Notes: a model not told the origin generated them from the letters alone. 64,000 nt of DNA from an uncultured bacterium (GCA_947428835.1 CANENE010000006.1:1-64000); one strand, 5' to 3'. Positions 1-9,522 are shown, numbered from the stretch's first letter. Made by a program: numbers and translations.

Positions 1-971
1 CTGATAATCCTGCTTCCATGGCTAATTGGTATCCAATAAATTCTACAGCCTCAACGGGGTTGATGCTTTGCGACGACTTTACGTCAAGTGCCTCGGCATC
101 TCGGTGCACCTACGCGGCTAGCTGCCCCGGCTCCTACAATGGCAGCTGCCACCCGGGCCACGTGTGGGCACAAAGTGGCAGTGGCAGTTCTGCACAGGTT
201 AGATACCTGTATAGTGGTACTTGGTATGAACTTACCCATAATAAGTCGTATGCCTTTGGCGTCCGCTGTGTGCTTGATACTATAGATGATACTATTGAAG
301 AAATAACCTGTCCCGATAACTGCAAAACCTGCTCAAACAGTGAAACCTGCACACAATGTAACGATGGTTTTATATTGGATTCGGGTAAATGCGTTAAAGA
401 ATCTGTCCCAAAAACAGTCACACTTTCAGGTACAAGCACAAAAGTAACCCAATATAATATGGGAGATGACCCGGATTACCCAAGAGAAGTCATAGAAGCA
501 AAAGCAGGTATAACTTTTGTACCTGTCGGAACCACTTGTTCGGGTGAACTATGCTGCTGGTATGGAGTAACCGCTGTCGGAAGTACATGTACAAATGTAG
601 GTAATATATATTCAGGATGCAATAGAACAGTATGCAAATGGTATGCTGCAAAAAAGATATGTGAATCACTGGGTGAAGGTTGGAAACTTCCTGATACATC
701 TAATTCTATGGCTAATTGGTATCCTGCTAATTCTAAAGCGGCATCAGGACTAATGCTTTGTGACACCTGGGCGTCTAGTGCCTCGGCCTCTAAGTGTGCC
801 AGCGTGGCTAGCTGCCCTGGCTCTTACACTGGTAACTGCCTCCCGAACAGCGTGTGGGCTCGCAGTGAGAGCGGTAGCGCTGCCCAGTATAGGGACCTGA
901 ATGGCGGTACTTGGTACGAGGGTACCTACGATAAGTCGACCGCCTTTGGCGTCCGCTGTATTAAAGAATAA
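1..971 (+). CDS. Surface-type protein with two lectin-like (FISUMP-like) modules, 5' end outside the window
   Basis: The reading frame is open to the left edge (codons run from base 3), so the ATG at 18 is internal. Two copies of a module start MANWYP (18 and 708) and end AFGVRC (about 269 and 959), the ending typical of FISUMP and other C-type-lectin-fold domains. Between them is a Cys-rich stretch (CPDNCKTC...CTQC, about 309-400) and a segment leading to AKKICESLGEGWKLP, the usual entry of this fold. Conserved residues between the copies are interrupted by scattered strongly different ones, and most of those codons end in C or T. The module tips are much richer in G and C than the rest of the gene. 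No enzyme motif is visible. Role in surface binding is inferred; the codon pattern suggests a diversified binding face. Confidence 0.75.
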   Translation, partial: DNPASMANWYPINSTASTGLMLCDDFTSSASASRCTYAASCPGSYNGSCHPGHVWAQSGSGSSAQVRYLYSGTWYELTHNKSYAFGVRCVLDTIDDTIEEITCPDNCKTCSNSETCTQCNDGFILDSGKCVKESVPKTVTLSGTSTKVTQYNMGDDPDYPREVIEAKAGITFVPVGTTCSGELCCWYGVTAVGSTCTNVGNIYSGCNRTVCKWYAAKKICESLGEGWKLPDTSNSMANWYPANSKAASGLMLCDTWASSASASKCASVASCPGSYTGNCLPNSVWARSESGSAAQYRDLNGGTWYEGTYDKSTAFGVRCIKE

Positions 972-1008
972 ATTAAAAAACAGGTTTCATGTTATTTTTT
1001 GTGTTAGT

Positions 1009-1038
1009 GGTGGCGGTTATTATCGCCATCCTTTTTTT
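1009..1038 (+). terminator. Rho-independent terminator
   Basis: Stem 1009-1015 / 1024-1030 (GGTGGCG with CGCCATC, one G-T pair), loop GTTATTAT, then seven T at 1032-1038. It lies 38 bases after the stop of the lectin-like gene. Confidence 0.75.
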
Positions 1039-1048
1039 AGCTTTCACT

Positions 1049-1225
1049 GGATTGCCACGGCATATTAAAATATGCCTCGCAATGACATACTCTGCACTTT
1101 AATTTAAACATTCGTCACCCTGAACTCGTTTCAGGGCCTGACCAGGTTTGTGATAAGACATAAAATCCATCATTACATACCAACACATCAGATGCGCAAA
1201 CAAGTTCACTTTGGCGTATTTGTAC
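1049..1225. repeat. Composite palindromic intergenic repeat (REP-like)
   Basis: Two parts. The first (1049-1085) has outer GGATTGCC / GCAATGAC and an inner perfect hairpin GGCATATT-AA-AATATGCC (1059-1076). The second (about 1112-1225) contains the palindrome CCCTGAACTCGTTTCAGGG and then about 80 bases that recur, inverted and imperfect, at about 57420-57535. Related units are at 55779, 56121, 56170, 56704, 56763 and 57364. From 1226 to 1469 I see only AT-rich DNA and no gene. Confidence 0.75.
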
Positions 1226-1469
1226 ATTAATTTTTAATTTCCCTTAACAATCCTTCATAAACCCATCAAAACCCAACTACAACGCCGCATAAATTTATTA
1301 AGAAACTTTAAGAACATGTTCAAAAATTAAAACTCAACTTCACATTTCTTAATAAACCCCTTGAAATCCATGGTTACAGATGATATATTAAATATATCTA
1401 GTGTATATCATTAAATTAGTTGTATCCCTGTTAGTATTTCGCATATATGAGTAGTTATGAGGTATTATT

Positions 1470-2273
1470 ATGAAAAATTTGTCTTACAATCTTAAACCGG
1501 TTAATGAAAATGAACTTATCCTAAAAGCCAAGCAAGGCGATATTTCGGCTCGAAATAAAGTTATTGAAATGAATCTTTCTTTAGTTAAAAAAATTGCAGC
1601 AAAATCTATCCAATCAAGTGCACTTACAACATCTGACCTTGTTCAGGAAGGCACATTAGGTTTAATTTATGCTATTGAAAAATTTGACCCGAGCTTAGGT
1701 TATAAATTTGCAACTTATGCTGGCTGGTGGGTCAAGCAAGCGATGTTTAAGGCAATTTCCGAGCAATCGTATGCTTTTAATATCCCTGTTTATATTCAAG
1801 AAACTCTTTCCAGATACAAAAAAACCAAACAGCAAATGGAACAAATAAGCCAAAAAGAAGCAAGTAAAAAGGAAGTCGCCAAAAAAATGAATATGACGGA
1901 AGAAAAAATTGATACATTTTTAAATGCTTATACAAAAGCCCTTTCTATTGAACAAGGCACAAGCATTACAGGCAACAAAGAATTGAGCTTATCTGAAATT
2001 ATTGAAGATGAAAAGCAAAATGTAGAAAAAACCGTTGTTTCAAATGAACTCAAAGAAGATATCAAAAGAGCGCTTGAAAATTTAAAAGAAAAAGAAAAAA
2101 CTGTGATTGTTTTAAGATTTGGTCTTGAAGATAAGAAGAAACAGACTCTTGAACAAATCGGAAACGGCTGGGGCGTTACAAAAGAATGCATCCGCCAAAT
2201 TGAAAAACGCGCATTAAATAAAATAAGAAGTCTTGATATTGCACAAAATAATTTAATTTCCTACATAAGATAA
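1470..2273 (+). CDS. RNA polymerase sigma-70 family factor (RpoD/group 2-like)
   Basis: Directs RNA polymerase to promoters. The 267-residue protein keeps region 1.2/2.1 (about 12-50), region 2.2-2.4 with DLVQEGTLGLIYAIEKFDP and the YAGWWVKQAM promoter-melting segment (about 57-95), region 3 (about 110-165), and a region 4 helix-turn-helix (about 205-262: LRFGLED, then TLEQIGNGWGVTKECIRQIE). It lacks the long acidic 1.1 region of housekeeping RpoD, so it is probably a short primary-like or alternative factor. The start has a TGAGGT ribosome site at 1457-1463. It ends in a hairpin that also covers the start of the next gene. Confidence 0.9.
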   Translation: MKNLSYNLKPVNENELILKAKQGDISARNKVIEMNLSLVKKIAAKSIQSSALTTSDLVQEGTLGLIYAIEKFDPSLGYKFATYAGWWVKQAMFKAISEQSYAFNIPVYIQETLSRYKKTKQQMEQISQKEASKKEVAKKMNMTEEKIDTFLNAYTKALSIEQGTSITGNKELSLSEIIEDEKQNVEKTVVSNELKEDIKRALENLKEKEKTVIVLRFGLEDKKKQTLEQIGNGWGVTKECIRQIEKRALNKIRSLDIAQNNLISYIR

Positions 2274-2296
2274 TTTTATTGTAAAATTATCTTATG
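2264..2296 (+). promoter_or_regulatory. 14-bp hairpin covering a stop codon and the next start codon
   Basis: CATAAGATAATTTT (2264-2277) and AAAATTATCTTATG (2283-2296) are perfect inverted copies around ATTGT. The left arm holds the sigma stop codon and the right arm ends with the ATG of the lyase gene. There is no T run after it, and no clear Shine-Dalgarno for the ATG. It may couple translation of the two genes; that is inference. Confidence 0.6.
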
Positions 2297-3547
2297 GAAA
2301 ATTATGAAATTAATCAAAACATTGTAGATATAGCTGAAAATAGCCTTTTTGAAACATTTAGAAAGCTTGATAGGCTCGCTGAATTCAACCAAAAAAAAGT
2401 CTTGGATGCTTTTAAAAAAAATAAAATCGGCGAAGAACATTTCTATACAGTTACAGGCTACGGCCACGATGATATAGGAAGAGAAGCTTTAGATAATGTC
2501 TTTAAAGATGCCTTTAAAACAGAAGCTGCAATTGTCCGCCCTCATTTTGTTTCAGGCTCACATACAATTGCCTGTGCTTTGTTTGGAGTTTTAAGATACG
2601 GGGATAAATTAGTTTCAATTGCAGGCGAACCTTATGATACCATGCAGCAAATCATAGGTTCAAGAAGAGATGACGACTTTGACACAAGTCTGATGGGCCA
2701 TGGCATCTTGTATGACGAAGTCCCTTTAAAAGATGATGATGTTGATTATGAAAATATTGAAAAATACTTAACCCCCGACACTAAAATGGTTTTAATTCAA
2801 AGGTCTAGAGGCTATTCCTTAAGAAAACCATTGAATATTTCAGATATTGAAAGAATAATAAAAATAGTTAAAAATAAAAACCCCAAAATTTGCTGTTTTG
2901 TAGATAATTGCTACGGCGAATTTGTGGAATACAAGGAGCCAACCGAAGTCGGGGCGGATTTAATTGCAGGAAGCCTCATTAAAAACCCGGGCGGCGGGAT
3001 AGTAGAAGCAGGTGGCTACATAGCAGGAAAAAAAGAATATGTTGATAAAGCAGCTCGAAGACTCACAGCCCCGGGAATAGGCTCTGAAGGAGGAGCCATG
3101 CACAATACTACAAAAACTATGCTTCAAGGCTTTTTTATGGCACCAAGTATCACAATCGGGGCTTTAAAAGGAGCGATTTTGGCTTCAAAAGTATTTGAAG
3201 ATATGGGTTTTAAGACTTTTCCAAAATCAAACGATAAAAGAACGGATTTAATTCAAACCATAAAATTAAATAGCGAAATTGAGCAGCAGGCTTTTTGCAA
3301 AATGATTCAGCACAATTCCCCTGTTGAAAGCTATTTGACTCCAATTCCGGATACCGTTCCAGGCTACGATTGCAACCTTTTAATGGCAGGAGGAAGCTTT
3401 ATTGAAGGAAGCACAATAGAACTATCAGCGGATGGCCCCTGCCGCCCTCCATATGCAATATATCTGCAGGGAGGCTTAAGCTATTATCACGTTAAAATTG
3501 CGCTTAAAGAAATCGTTGAAGAGCTCAAAAATTTAAATAAAAAATAA
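2294..3547 (+). CDS. PLP-dependent methionine gamma-lyase family protein (aluminium resistance type)
   Basis: A 417-residue fold-type I PLP enzyme of the Met_gamma_lyase / YnbB family. Visible family features are GYGHDDIGREALDNVF near residue 55, VRPHFVSGSHTIACALFG (about 80-98), the DNCYGEF strand (about 205), and the likely Schiff-base lysine in GSLIKNPGGG (about residue 230). The family is annotated as aluminium resistance or carbon-sulfur lyase; its substrate is not settled. Full length for the family. Start ATG 2294 lies in the 3' arm of a hairpin only 21 bases after the sigma gene, so the two are probably one transcript. Confidence 0.88.
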   Translation: MENYEINQNIVDIAENSLFETFRKLDRLAEFNQKKVLDAFKKNKIGEEHFYTVTGYGHDDIGREALDNVFKDAFKTEAAIVRPHFVSGSHTIACALFGVLRYGDKLVSIAGEPYDTMQQIIGSRRDDDFDTSLMGHGILYDEVPLKDDDVDYENIEKYLTPDTKMVLIQRSRGYSLRKPLNISDIERIIKIVKNKNPKICCFVDNCYGEFVEYKEPTEVGADLIAGSLIKNPGGGIVEAGGYIAGKKEYVDKAARRLTAPGIGSEGGAMHNTTKTMLQGFFMAPSITIGALKGAILASKVFEDMGFKTFPKSNDKRTDLIQTIKLNSEIEQQAFCKMIQHNSPVESYLTPIPDTVPGYDCNLLMAGGSFIEGSTIELSADGPCRPPYAIYLQGGLSYYHVKIALKEIVEELKNLNKK

Positions 3548-3562
3548 TAGCTAAATAAATGG

Positions 3563-4477
3563 TTAGCCTAAACTATTTGAAAAAAGTACAACAGAAGATA
3601 AAATATCTTCAAAATCCTCTGATAGGGCTTTAGCGAATTCCTGCGGGTCAATTTGAGTTAAAACAACGGCAGTAAGCTCCAATGGCAATTCTTGAATCAT
3701 AGGAATTAAAAATTCAGGTTCAAGTGTCGACATCATCTTAACTTTATCTGCTTTTGTAAGCATCTCCATTGGTTTAACAAGGTCTTTTGCTTCAAAAAGA
3801 TAGACAAAATCAGGTTTTTGCTCAACAATTCCTGCGATAAGTCCGATTTTGCTTTCTCTTTCCATTGAAGTTATAAATTTATTAAAATCCTTATCTTCCA
3901 AATTATGAAGGTGCTCTAAGTATTCATCTCTTTTTTTATCTTTCATTTCAACGCCATAAGCATAGACCATGATTTTTTCTAAAGCCTTTTGATCAAGTGT
4001 TTCAAAGTATTTTTCAGAGTATCTTCTATCGACATCGGGCTGCTCCAGGAATTTATTCATTGCATCATTTTCCATAAGAGCAAGAACATCAACAAGAGCA
4101 AACTGTTCAAAAACCATATTTGCAAGGGTCTCAATCGGAAGATTTTTAGACATCATAATAAGTTTTTCATCTGTAAAGAAATTAAGCCCCATTGCAAGCT
4201 GTTCTTGAGTTAAAAGAGGCAAGAAATTATCAAGGTCTCCTTCAGACATATTTTGCAAAATGATATATTTATTTTCCCAATTAGAAAGCTTGAATATCTC
4301 TAAAAGCTTATCAGGGTCTGAAAGTATTTTTTTATAATCCTGCGCTTTGGTATTACCTTGAGCGGCTTCCATTTTAAGGATTTCTTCAAGGTCCGTATTT
4401 CCGTATTTGGCAATCTTTTGCAAGGAAAGCCCAAAAAAGCGGTTTAATAATGTAAAATCTACATTCAGTTGAATCAT
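3563..4477 (-). CDS. All-helical protein, MgtE-N/FliG-like superhelical repeats, function unknown
   Basis: 304 residues, no signal peptide and no membrane segment. The sequence is a series of short helices (for example MSEGDLDNFLPLLTQEQLAMGL, then FFTDEKLIMMSKNLPIETLANMVF) with the look of the MgtE intracellular N domain or FliG middle domain, where such repeats make a curved scaffold. This resemblance is by eye. The gene is convergent with the lyase gene and is followed leftward only by 15 bases. ATG at 4477 is preceded on its strand by GAGAAATATC, a weak ribosome site. No function is proposed beyond a cytoplasmic scaffold or regulator. Confidence 0.7.
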   Translation of the reverse strand: MIQLNVDFTLLNRFFGLSLQKIAKYGNTDLEEILKMEAAQGNTKAQDYKKILSDPDKLLEIFKLSNWENKYIILQNMSEGDLDNFLPLLTQEQLAMGLNFFTDEKLIMMSKNLPIETLANMVFEQFALVDVLALMENDAMNKFLEQPDVDRRYSEKYFETLDQKALEKIMVYAYGVEMKDKKRDEYLEHLHNLEDKDFNKFITSMERESKIGLIAGIVEQKPDFVYLFEAKDLVKPMEMLTKADKVKMMSTLEPEFLIPMIQELPLELTAVVLTQIDPQEFAKALSEDFEDILSSVVLFSNSLG

Positions 4478-4590
4478 TGATATTTCTCGGTTTTTATCCT
4501 AAAAAGTGAGCATAAAAAATATACTCTATAATAATATAAAGTATATTTTTCTTCTTTTATTTATATAATTTTAAAAAATTTTACAATTAT

Positions 4591-5787
4591 TTACTTAATT
4601 TTTGAATACCAATTAATTACTTTGTTAGCTTCTTGGGCATCACAACCCAAAACATCAAACATATTTTGAATAAAAACAGTAGAATAACTACATGTTGAAA
4701 TTTTTCTGATTTGCTCAGGCGTATAATTTTTTTCTATCATATCTAATACTTTCTTTGTATCGCCATTTTTTGCACTATGAGTAAGTAATCTTTCAATTTG
4801 TTCATCAGATAATGCTTTAATAATTTCCGGATTTGCTTTTTTAAGAGCATTTATGCGCGCTTTTGAAGGTTCACCATAGCTGACTAAGTTGCGGTTATTT
4901 TGTTTTATTGCTTTTAATCTATCTCTATAATTGCTTGAACGTAATAAAGAATCTGCTTCTTTTTGTGCTTGCTCTTTAGCTCTCTGCGCTTGTTTCTCTG
5001 CTGCTTCTTGAGCTGCTTGTTGCTTGGCCAGTTTTTTAGCTTGTATTTTTTCAACTTCATATCCTGTAAGCAAATCTGCTTCGGTATAACCTGCTTTTTT
5101 CGCTGCCAAGCTTTCGGCATTAGCATCTGCCATTAATTCTTCAATTCTATTTTGTTCTTTTATATTTTTAGGCACAAAATCTTCGCTACCATATTTAAAG
5201 CCTTCTTCAAACTGTTCTTTGGCCAGTTTCTCTGCTTCTTTTTGGGTTTTAATTAATAAGGCTTTATTTGCACCTTCTTGTTGCAATTGTAAAATATCAA
5301 TATTTTCTGTTTTTCCGTTTACGGTTTTTTGAACGGTTGTCAATATATTTTCATCGCCTATAGTTTCATAATTAAAGACTTTTTCAAATCCGTCTTTACC
5401 TGCTTTTGTAGATTTTTGAACAAGCCCGTCTTTATATTCCAAGATAATTTCGCCGCCATCTTTAAGAGTCTTTTTGACCTTGCCTGTAAATAGCTCTTGG
5501 GCAGCATCTTGGGCGGCATCAGAACCTTTTTTAACATAGGCAATACCATCTTTAGTAAAATCTATAACATCGCTTATTTCAGGCACTTTACCTTTTTTGG
5601 CAAAATAAATGATTCCGCCTCCGATTGCAAGCGCTGCTGTTGCAATTCCTGCAATTTTTAAGTATTTTTTATAATCGTGTTGTTCATTAGTATTTTCAAT
5701 AGCTGCAGGCACTTGCTCGGGTGCTTTTTCAGCGGGTTTATTTTGAATATGGGCTGCATTTGCTGCACTTAAATTATCAATTGTCAT
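4591..5787 (-). CDS. Single-pass membrane protein with coiled coil, lineage-type unknown
   Basis: 398 residues: a polar N terminus rich in Ala, Pro and Glu (1-42), one membrane segment (about 45-63, YLKIAGIATAALAIGGGIIYF), a beta-rich part (GGEIILEYKDGLVQKS, about 112-130), and a long charged Ala/Lys/Gln/Glu coiled coil (about 190-300) followed by a helical tail with two cysteines. ATG at 5787 has AGAGAGGATA upstream, an acceptable ribosome site. The plan (disordered start, membrane segment, then an EYxDG segment) resembles the 340-residue protein at 14697-15719. Function unknown. Confidence 0.75.
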   Translation of the reverse strand: MTIDNLSAANAAHIQNKPAEKAPEQVPAAIENTNEQHDYKKYLKIAGIATAALAIGGGIIYFAKKGKVPEISDVIDFTKDGIAYVKKGSDAAQDAAQELFTGKVKKTLKDGGEIILEYKDGLVQKSTKAGKDGFEKVFNYETIGDENILTTVQKTVNGKTENIDILQLQQEGANKALLIKTQKEAEKLAKEQFEEGFKYGSEDFVPKNIKEQNRIEELMADANAESLAAKKAGYTEADLLTGYEVEKIQAKKLAKQQAAQEAAEKQAQRAKEQAQKEADSLLRSSNYRDRLKAIKQNNRNLVSYGEPSKARINALKKANPEIIKALSDEQIERLLTHSAKNGDTKKVLDMIEKNYTPEQIRKISTCSYSTVFIQNMFDVLGCDAQEANKVINWYSKIK

Positions 5788-5975
5788 ATTATCCTCTCTT
5801 AGCTTATTTTAAATATATTTCAATAACACATATTTATTAAAACGCGGTAATAGATAATCATGACATAATTTAGATGCTGCTTTTCCCTTCCATTCTATTC
5901 TATTAGGGATTATCAGAGGGTTTTAGGTAATTGTAAATTTTTTAAAAAATTGTTACATTTCTTTATGATGTTTCT

Positions 5976-7223
5976 TTATGGTATGTCTTTGTGGGTGAAT
6001 TTTTTTTCGCCTGTTGTATAAGGAAGAACGATATTGTTGGAACCATACAATTTATATTTATAAATTGTAAGCCCTTCTAATCCTACAGGGCCTCTTGCGT
6101 GGGTTTTATTGGTTGAAATGCCGACTTCCGCTCCAAAACCGTATCTGAAACCATCTGAAAACCTTGTGGAGCAATTTGCAAACACACTTGATGAATCAAC
6201 AAAATTCATAAATTTTTCGATATTTTCACTGTTTTTTGAAATGATTGCATCCGTGTGGCCTGAGCCGAATTGATTGATATGTTTAATAGCATCATCAATA
6301 CTTTCAACAACTTTTAAAGATAAAATTTTATCTCCGTATTCTGTTTCAAAGTTTTCGGGATTTTCTATAATTTCAATTCCTGCAATTTTTAAAGCTTCTT
6401 TTAATTTATCAATATCTTTAAAATCTTTATGAATAAGCAAAGTTTCAACAGCATTACAAGCGCTTGGATATTGGGTTTTAGCATCAATTATAATTTTTTT
6501 GGCATCTTCTAATTCGGCACTTTCGTCTAAAAATATATGACAAATGCCGCTGCTATGACCCAAAACAGGGATTTTTGTATTTGATTTAATATATTGAACA
6601 AGCTTATTTGAGCCTCTTGGGATAATTAAATTAATATAATCATCCAAATTTAGCATTTTAGAAACATCATCTCTGTCATAAATCAGATTAATCGTATTTT
6701 TCGGATAATTACAAGCAAGAAGTGCTTCATCAACAATATGGGCAAAAATTGTATTTGTGTGATTAGCTTCTCTTCCGCCTTTTAAAATCCCTGTATTGCC
6801 TGATTTTATAAGCAAAGATGCAATTTGGCAGAAACAATCAGGTCTTGCTTCAAATATTACACCAATAACACCGATTGGCGTACTTACTTTTTTTAAAATA
6901 AGCCCGCAGTCAAGTTCTTTTTGCCAAATTATGTGATTTACAGGGTCATTTAGTTTTGTTAAATCCAAAATTCCTTCAACAAGGGTCTTAAGCTTATTTT
7001 CATCAAGTTTTAATCTGTCAAAATTGGCTTTGGATAGTTCCCCTTCTTCAACCATTTTTTTTGCAATATCTAAATCAAGCTTATTTGCTTCAAAAATTTC
7101 TTGTTTTTTTTCATTGATGAGGGCTGCAATTTTCGTCAAGGCGGTATTTTTTTTATCATTATTAAAATACATCGTTTCAATATAAGCATTTTTTGCAGCT
7201 TTTGCAATTTCTTTAATATTCAT
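5976..7223 (-). CDS. proA: Glutamate-5-semialdehyde dehydrogenase
   Basis: Second step of proline synthesis: NADPH-dependent reduction of gamma-glutamyl phosphate to glutamate semialdehyde. 415 residues, the family length. Visible: GVIGVIFEARPD, the Rossmann-type GNTGILKGGREANHTN, IPRGSNKLVQYI, and the catalytic cysteine in YPSACNAVETLL (about residue 255), with GFGAEVGISTNKTHARGPVGLEGL at the end. It follows proB by 17 bases on the same strand, as expected for enzymes that hand over a labile intermediate. Confidence 0.97.
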   Translation of the reverse strand: MNIKEIAKAAKNAYIETMYFNNDKKNTALTKIAALINEKKQEIFEANKLDLDIAKKMVEEGELSKANFDRLKLDENKLKTLVEGILDLTKLNDPVNHIIWQKELDCGLILKKVSTPIGVIGVIFEARPDCFCQIASLLIKSGNTGILKGGREANHTNTIFAHIVDEALLACNYPKNTINLIYDRDDVSKMLNLDDYINLIIPRGSNKLVQYIKSNTKIPVLGHSSGICHIFLDESAELEDAKKIIIDAKTQYPSACNAVETLLIHKDFKDIDKLKEALKIAGIEIIENPENFETEYGDKILSLKVVESIDDAIKHINQFGSGHTDAIISKNSENIEKFMNFVDSSSVFANCSTRFSDGFRYGFGAEVGISTNKTHARGPVGLEGLTIYKYKLYGSNNIVLPYTTGEKKFTHKDIP

Positions 7224-7240
7224 TATTTTTGCCTCAAATT

Positions 7241-8365
7241 TTATATAAGAACCAAATTGTCTTTGATTATAACGTCATCATCATATTTATAGCCTAAAAT
7301 TTCGCAGATTTTATCCGAATGACAGCCTCTAATTTTTTCTATATCATCCGATGAATAGCAGGTTATTCCTCTTGCAAATTCTCTATTTTCGCAATCTACA
7401 ATAGAAACTATTTCACCGGATTTAAAGCAGCCTTTAACGTCTGTTATACCAATTGAAAGGAGGCTTTTTTTGTTTTCTATAATTGCTTTTTTGGCACCGT
7501 CATTGACTTGAATTTCACCCATAATATTTGTTGCATAAGCAATCCAGCGTTTTTTATGAGAAAGATTATCTGTCGGGCAAAAAAGAGTCCCGACATTTTC
7601 ATCAAAAACATTTTTTATGATATTTGGGGTTTTACCGTTTACGATTTTAGCATACAGGCCGCTTTGGGTGACAACTTTTGCACCAATAAGCTTTGTTATC
7701 ATACCGCCTCTGCCTCCTAATGACGCGCCTGTTGCAAGTTTTTCAATTTTTGAAGTAACTTTTTCAACAACTCTAATCAATTTAGCATCAGAAAATTCTT
7801 TTGGATTTTTATCATAGAGCCCGTCGACATCAGATACCATCACAAGCAAATCAGCATCAAGCTTGCTTGCTACAATTGAAGATAATTTATCGTTATCCGA
7901 AAAAGCAGCGTGCTCAAGTTCACTTGCAGATGTTGCGTCATTTTGATTGATTATTGGAATAATTTTGTTTTCTAAAAGCTTATTCAAAGTAAGCCTTAAA
8001 GAAAGATACTTTTTGCGGTTTGAAAAATCATCTTCGGTTAAAAGAATTTGGGCTGTATTTATCCCGTATTTTTCAAATCCATCTTTCCAAATGCCCATAA
8101 GAAGAGGCTGTCCGATACTTGCTGCAGCTTGTTTTAAGGTTGTTGCATCGTTATCTTCTACTTTGAGCTTGTTTTTTCCAAGGGCAACAGCGCCTGATGT
8201 CACTATTAAAATTTCTTTTTCCTGCTTAAAAAGCCAGGTTATATCTTCTATAAAAGAATATATATGGGAAAGCGAAATTTCGCCAGTATCATTTCTTAAA
8301 GTATTTGTACCGAATTTAAAAACAATTCTTTTAGCATCTTTCACGTCTTTCAATTTGTTTATCAT
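7241..8365 (-). CDS. proB: Glutamate 5-kinase with PUA domain
   Basis: First step of proline synthesis, phosphorylating glutamate with ATP. The amino acid kinase domain (about 1-260) shows KRIVFKFGTNTL, IVTSGAVALG, NQNDATS and VSDVDGLYDKNP, and GGRGGMITK. A PUA domain follows (about 280-365), as in the long bacterial form that is usually feedback-inhibited by proline. The start codon overlaps the stop of ald by four bases (ATGA type), so ald, proB and proA are translationally linked. Confidence 0.97.
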   Translation of the reverse strand: MINKLKDVKDAKRIVFKFGTNTLRNDTGEISLSHIYSFIEDITWLFKQEKEILIVTSGAVALGKNKLKVEDNDATTLKQAAASIGQPLLMGIWKDGFEKYGINTAQILLTEDDFSNRKKYLSLRLTLNKLLENKIIPIINQNDATSASELEHAAFSDNDKLSSIVASKLDADLLVMVSDVDGLYDKNPKEFSDAKLIRVVEKVTSKIEKLATGASLGGRGGMITKLIGAKVVTQSGLYAKIVNGKTPNIIKNVFDENVGTLFCPTDNLSHKKRWIAYATNIMGEIQVNDGAKKAIIENKKSLLSIGITDVKGCFKSGEIVSIVDCENREFARGITCYSSDDIEKIRGCHSDKICEILGYKYDDDVIIKDNLVLI

Positions 8366-9498
8366 TTTAATTTAAAACCCACTAAAAGTTCTATCTGCGT
8401 ATAATCAAGCTCATGCGCATTTGCAACAGCTTCATTTGTGGTTTCTCCATTGAAAGTATTAACGCCGGCGAGCAAATCGGGATTTTCTTTGATTGCTTCA
8501 ATGGTTCCTTTTTCTGCAAGTGCTTTTAAATAAGGATACATTGCATAAGAATAAGCATATGATGCAGTTTTTGGAGTTGCAGAAGGAAGGTTTGGTATAG
8601 CACAGTGCAAGATACCGTATTTTTCAAATGTCGGGTTTTGATGAGAAGTTATATTATCAATTGTTTCAACATTTCCGCCTTGATCAATTGCAACATCTAT
8701 TATAACGGAACCTTTTTTCATTTTTTTGACCATATCTTCGGTAATGATTTTTGGCGCAACTTCACTGTGTTTTAAAACACAGGTAATCAAAAGGTCAGCT
8801 TTGGGAATTTCCTGTTCGAGTTTTGCATGATTTGAATAGTGGGTTTTAATAGATGTTGCCCAAATATTATCTAATTTTACAAGTTTATTCGGGTCATTAT
8901 CAAATATTGAAACATCAGCACCCATGCCAATTGCCATTCTGGCTGCATTAGCTCCTACTGTTCCTGCGCCGATTATTATAACTTTACCGGGCTGCACCCC
9001 GGGGACTCCCGATAACAATACACCCGAACCACCTTTATGAAATTCAAGGAAATTTGCACCCATCTGAATAGCTAAGCGCCCTGCAACTTCTGACATAGGA
9101 ATTAAAAGAGGCAGTGTACCGTCTGCTCTTTCAACAGATTCTGATGCTATTGCAGTAACTTTTTTCTTTAAAAGCTCTTTAGTTAGTTCACAATCGACTG
9201 CCAAATGCATATAGCAAAATATAACAAGGTCGGCTCTAAAATATTGGTATTCTTGCTTTTGAGGTTCTTTAACTTTAACAATTATTTTTGAATTATCCCA
9301 AACTTCCTTTGTTGATTTTGCAACTGTAGCACCGTTTTCAATATATTCTTCATCGCTAAATCCGGCTAAAACCCCTGCTCCTGATTCAATTAAAACACTG
9401 AAACCATCTGAAGTTAGCATTTTAACTACATCAGGGCTCATAGATACCCTTGTTTCGCCTTCTTTAAGTTCTTTTACAACACCAAAATTATATTTCAT
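8362..9498 (-). CDS. ald: Alanine dehydrogenase
   Basis: Interconverts alanine and pyruvate plus ammonia with NAD. 378 residues, slightly longer than the usual 371. The N-terminal half has GVVKELKEGETRVSMSPDVV and the substrate-side KVKEPQ and YMHLA motifs. The NAD domain has VIIIGAGTVGANAARMAIGMGADV (GxGxxG, about 168-195) and ends with AIPNLPSATPKTASYA. ATG 9498 has GGAAAG upstream. Sits between rsfS and proB in a five-gene leftward operon, which suggests shared control of amino-acid nitrogen metabolism. Confidence 0.95.
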   Translation of the reverse strand: MKYNFGVVKELKEGETRVSMSPDVVKMLTSDGFSVLIESGAGVLAGFSDEEYIENGATVAKSTKEVWDNSKIIVKVKEPQKQEYQYFRADLVIFCYMHLAVDCELTKELLKKKVTAIASESVERADGTLPLLIPMSEVAGRLAIQMGANFLEFHKGGSGVLLSGVPGVQPGKVIIIGAGTVGANAARMAIGMGADVSIFDNDPNKLVKLDNIWATSIKTHYSNHAKLEQEIPKADLLITCVLKHSEVAPKIITEDMVKKMKKGSVIIDVAIDQGGNVETIDNITSHQNPTFEKYGILHCAIPNLPSATPKTASYAYSYAMYPYLKALAEKGTIEAIKENPDLLAGVNTFNGETTNEAVANAHELDYTQIELLVGFKLK

Positions 9499-9522
9499 TT
9501 TGCTTTCCTTATTTTGTAAATT

